Below, in pieces: positions 40,051 to 42,768 of a stretch of 42,768 nt of DNA. Each line of letters starts with the position of its first letter. Positions within the stretch are counted from its first letter, which is position 1. A program made the position numbers and the translations under genes. Source of the DNA: an uncultured Prevotellaceae bacterium (GTDB lineage: Bacteria; Bacteroidota; Bacteroidia; Bacteroidales; Bacteroidaceae); contig CACYKE010000027.1 in the NCBI GenBank assembly GCA_902774925.1, forward strand, positions 1-42,768, given 5' to 3'. Under the pieces are notes generated by a model. The model was not told the DNA's origin and did no database searches. It saw nothing but the letters and a program-made list of their open reading frames with translations.

Positions 40051-41556
40051 ATGAAAAAACTAATCTCTCTGTTGCTGCTAGGCGTTACGTTGAGCGCCTC
40101 GGCACAAAAGCACAACTGCGAGCACGGCAAGGCCTGTGCCAACTGCGAAAATCCGTACAAGCACTACACTCAGCAACTGCCTTTCCAGATGCCTGAGGTC
40201 AGTGCACCAACGTTTCCCGACCGTCAGGTGAACCTGAAGGACTTCGGTGCCGTCGGTGATGGTATTACGCTCAATACCGACGCTTTTGCAAAGGCTATCG
40301 ACCAGCTGAGCCGTCAGGGTGGTGGCCGTCTGCTGATTCCTGCCGGTGTGTGGTTTACAGGCCCCATCGAGCTGAAGTCGAACATCAATCTCCATTTGGA
40401 GGTTGGTGCCGTCATTTTGTTCTCTGGTGACGAGAAGCTCTACAAAATCATCAAGACCTCGTTTGAGGGCTTGGACACCCGTCGCTGTCAGTCGCCGCTG
40501 ACGGCCAATGGCTGTGAGAATATCGCCATTACGGGACGTGGCGTCATCGACGGTAACGGTCAGTATTGGCGTCCCGTCAAGAAGGCGAAGGTCACTGCCG
40601 CTCAGTGGAAGGAGGTCTGCGGCCGCCCAGGTGGCGTGAAGGTTCGCGACGACTACTGGGTGCCCTCTCAGGGCTATGCCGATGCCGAGAAGAATGCCGA
40701 CATGAACGTTGTCAAGGCCAACACCGAGGCCGAATGGAATAATTACAAGCGTTTCCTGCGTCCTGTGATGATCTCCTTGGTCAACTGTAAGAACGTGTTG
40801 CTGCAGGGCGTCATCTTCCAGAATTCTCCCGCGTGGAACATCCATCCGCTGATGTGCGAGAATGTCATCATCGACAATGTCCTCGCCCGCAATCCCTCCT
40901 ACGCCCAGAATGGTGACGCGCTCGATCTGGAGTCGTGCAAGAATGCCCTCATCGTCAATTCGAAGTTCGATGCTGGCGACGACGGCATCTGCATCAAGAG
41001 TGGTAAGGACAAGGACGGCCGCCTGCGTGGCAAGCCCTGCGAGAATGTCGTCGTCGACGGCTGTACCGTCTTCGCCGGTCACGGAGGCTTCGTCGTCGGT
41101 TCTGAGATGAGCGGTGGCGTCAGAAACATCCTCGTCAAGAGCTGTCAGTTCTTGGGCACCGACGTTGGCCTGCGTTTCAAGTCCACACGCGGTCGTGGCG
41201 GTATCGTCGAAAACATCTTTATCCGCGACATCTCTATGACCGATATCAAGACCGACGCTATCACCTTCAACATGTATTATGGCGGCAAGTCCGTTGCCGA
41301 GATGCTGGCCGACGGTGACAATCCCGACAACACCACCAAGATGCCCGTTACCGAAGAGACGCCCATCTTCCGCAATATCGACATTCAGGATATTGTGTGC
41401 AATGGTGCCGGACGTGCTATGGAGTTCAACGGCCTGCCCGAGATGCCCATCAGGAATATCAACCTGAAGAACATCGTCATCAAGGCCAAGAAGGATGCCG
41501 AGTTTACCAACTACGAGAACGTCACGAAAGAGAACGTCAACATCACTATCGAGTAA
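40051..41556 (+). CDS. GH28-family polygalacturonase-like pectinase
   Basis: 501 residues. Signal peptide 1-19 (ending LSASAQ), a Cys-rich leader (HNCEHGKACANCE), then the right-handed beta-helix with the pectate-lyase-like start VNLKDFGAVGDGITLNTDAFAKAI. All four GH28 motifs are present: NGDALDLES (N287-D289), AGDDGICIKSG (Asp310-Asp311), FAGHGGFVVG (His344) and GLRFKSTRGRGG (Arg375-Lys377). It hydrolyses alpha-1,4-galacturonic links in pectin; an exo or rhamnogalacturonan-related mode cannot be told from sequence. Exported, probably periplasmic. It lies beside the GH26 gene, both serving plant cell-wall use. Confidence 0.93.
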   Translation: MKKLISLLLLGVTLSASAQKHNCEHGKACANCENPYKHYTQQLPFQMPEVSAPTFPDRQVNLKDFGAVGDGITLNTDAFAKAIDQLSRQGGGRLLIPAGVWFTGPIELKSNINLHLEVGAVILFSGDEKLYKIIKTSFEGLDTRRCQSPLTANGCENIAITGRGVIDGNGQYWRPVKKAKVTAAQWKEVCGRPGGVKVRDDYWVPSQGYADAEKNADMNVVKANTEAEWNNYKRFLRPVMISLVNCKNVLLQGVIFQNSPAWNIHPLMCENVIIDNVLARNPSYAQNGDALDLESCKNALIVNSKFDAGDDGICIKSGKDKDGRLRGKPCENVVVDGCTVFAGHGGFVVGSEMSGGVRNILVKSCQFLGTDVGLRFKSTRGRGGIVENIFIRDISMTDIKTDAITFNMYYGGKSVAEMLADGDNPDNTTKMPVTEETPIFRNIDIQDIVCNGAGRAMEFNGLPEMPIRNINLKNIVIKAKKDAEFTNYENVTKENVNITIE

Positions 41557-41626
41557 TTTCTTCATTTCTTTCATTTCTTTGGGCAAACGCCTGGAAATGG
41601 CCGAGTGACCAAAATGACCGATTCTT

Positions 41627-41655
41627 CGGAAGGCCCTTGTTTAGGGCTGCTTCCG
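41627..41655 (+). other. Imperfect hairpin upstream of the GH26 gene
   Basis: CGGAAGGCCCT and AGGGCTGCTTCCG can pair around a short TGTTT loop with one bulged base. It sits 21 bp before the GH26 ATG in a 120-bp gap, after a tandem TTTCATTTCTT stretch. It could be a leader structure or the end of the GH28 message. Confidence 0.35.
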
Positions 41656-41676
41656 GAGACGCCATACTTAAACAAA

Positions 41677-42768
41677 ATGAGAAAAACTACTCTTTTACTG
41701 ATGCTGTTTGTATGCGGACTGATCTCTGCCTCTGCACAGACTGCTGCCAAGATGGAAGCAGAAAGTGCTGCCTACGAGAATTGCAAACTCATCAAAGATG
41801 GGAAGTATTCAGGCGGTAAGGCCCTCGAACTCACAGAGGCCAATGCCAAAATCACCTTTACCTACACGGCTGCCGAAAGAGGCAAGTACACCATCACCGT
41901 TGGCTACGACGGACTGTATGGCAACAAGGTGGTTAATCTGTCTGTCAATGGCAACGCTGCCACCTTCAACACGACAGAGAAAGGTCCAGGCGAGGCCGTT
42001 GTCGGCCCCTACCTTATGAATCAGGGCGACAATACGATTGTGCTTACACCCAGCTGGACCTGGTTCCGCATCGACTACATCACCATAGCCAACAGCGAGA
42101 GTGCCGTGCAGTTCGACATCGCCCCGACACCTGCGGATGCCAATGCCTCCGACGCTGCCAAGACCGTCTATGCCTTCCTCTACGACAACTTCGGCAAGAA
42201 GACCATCTCTGGCATCATGACCGGCGACATGGGGACGGCCAACGGCGACGTCACCCAACATGCCGATGTGCAGGCCGTCTGGCTGGCTTCCGGCAAATAT
42301 CCGGCACTCGTAGGCTTCGACTTCATGAATGCTACAGGCGTCAACGAGACGGATGCCTGGTCCAAAGACTACACCGACAAGAGCATCGCCCTCGCCAAAG
42401 ACCTCTACAATCGCGGCGGACTGCCTGCCTTCACCTGGCACTGGCGCGACCCCAGCCGCAAGACGGGGGAGTTCTACGTCACCGTCGGCGGTAAGCCTGC
42501 ATGCACCATGAAGATCTCCGACGCCATGAACGCTGACGGCTCTTGGAACACCTCGTCAAAACTCTATCAGAACATCGTCAAGGACATCCATACCGTCGCC
42601 GACTACTTCCTTGAATTGCAGGGCGCTGGCATGGCCTGCATCTTCCGTCCGCTCCATGAGGCCAGCGGCGGCTGGTTCTGGTGGGGAACAGACGGCGGTG
42701 CCAACTACGCCAAGCTCTATCAGCTGATTGTCGACGAGATGACCAGTGTGAAGGGTGTCCACAACGTC
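41677..42768 (+). CDS. CBM35-like / GH26 beta-mannanase (3' partial)
   Basis: 364 codons are visible and the frame runs off the right edge. Signal peptide 1-21 (ISASAQ). Residues ~25-140 form a CBM6/35-like beta-sandwich (KMEAESAAYENC, YTITVGYDG, VVNLSVNG, WFRIDYITIANS). From ~150 a GH26 domain: GIMTGDMG, LVGFDFMNATG, GLPAFTWHWRDPS and CIFRPLHEASGGWFWWG, in which Glu328 is the general acid/base. The nucleophile Glu lies beyond the window. GH26 enzymes cleave beta-1,4-mannans such as galactomannan. Secreted or surface-exposed. Confidence 0.9.
   Translation, partial: MRKTTLLLMLFVCGLISASAQTAAKMEAESAAYENCKLIKDGKYSGGKALELTEANAKITFTYTAAERGKYTITVGYDGLYGNKVVNLSVNGNAATFNTTEKGPGEAVVGPYLMNQGDNTIVLTPSWTWFRIDYITIANSESAVQFDIAPTPADANASDAAKTVYAFLYDNFGKKTISGIMTGDMGTANGDVTQHADVQAVWLASGKYPALVGFDFMNATGVNETDAWSKDYTDKSIALAKDLYNRGGLPAFTWHWRDPSRKTGEFYVTVGGKPACTMKISDAMNADGSWNTSSKLYQNIVKDIHTVADYFLELQGAGMACIFRPLHEASGGWFWWGTDGGANYAKLYQLIVDEMTSVKGVHNV

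Noticed and set aside
40078-41586. A 502-codon open frame on the minus strand opposite the whole GH28 gene
   Set aside because: The plus strand has a signal peptide and all four GH28 motifs; the antisense frame has no recognisable motif and arises from codon bias.
1-42768. CRISPR array, rRNA or tRNA genes
   Set aside because: No regular repeat-spacer pattern, no conserved rRNA stretches and no cloverleaf with a T-loop GTTCRA were noticed on either strand; a covariance scan was not possible.

Overview
The window looks like a chromosomal piece of a gut-type Bacteroidota, most likely Prevotella/Segatella. The evidence is many TAnnTTTG -7 promoter elements, few strong Shine-Dalgarno sites, a C10 (streptopain/interpain-like) protease followed by a tiny companion peptide gene, BACON domains, the ftsX-DUF3098-uppP-truB-queA-folK cluster, and plant-polysaccharide hydrolases (GH28, GH26). 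No rRNA, tRNA, CRISPR array or intact insertion sequence was seen.

Region 1 (1-13,300) is accessory DNA read on the plus strand. It opens with an AT-rich block: a zinc-ribbon/FGE-sulfatase-fold protein cut by the window edge, two tandem zinc-ribbon paralogues and a broken third copy. Next come a secreted helical protein, a membrane WG-repeat protein, a secreted protein joining a WG-like segment to a degenerate penicillin-binding transpeptidase fold, and a small protein with a caspase/CHAT-like His-Cys pattern. Then follow a RelA/SpoT homologue with an intact hydrolase site but a damaged synthetase domain, an AAA+ ATPase, two small acidic YbjN-like proteins, a DUF3298-like envelope protein, a Sel1-like lipoprotein and an unknown protein.

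Region 2 (13,255-18,770) looks modular. Copies of a GC-rich palindromic element bracket (a) a DUF234-type ATPase, a PrsW-like intramembrane protease, an ECF-like sigma factor and a C39-like peptidase with an anti-sigma-like N-terminus, and (b) a hipBA toxin-antitoxin pair with a striking inverted repeat around its promoter.

Region 3 (18,769-28,536) holds a convergent OmpA-like lipoprotein gene and then a compact seven-gene operon. The operon encodes three Ser/Thr kinases (two membrane-anchored with HQD in place of HRD, one soluble and fused to FHA), a secreted BACON protein, a zinc-ribbon/degenerate-FHA adaptor, an FHA-TM-coiled-coil-pseudo-trypsin protein and a membrane-anchored PP2C phosphatase. 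It is a self-contained phospho-signalling module and the best candidate here for an undescribed system.

Region 4 (28,537-42,768) is mostly conserved: the C10 protease and companion peptide, amtB, fba, a COG0731-like radical SAM gene, the ftsX-to-folK operon, and GH28 and GH26 enzymes (the last cut by the window end). Several genes here carry small palindromic or short tandem-repeat insertions that keep the reading frame. All functions are inferred from motifs read by eye; no database search was run.
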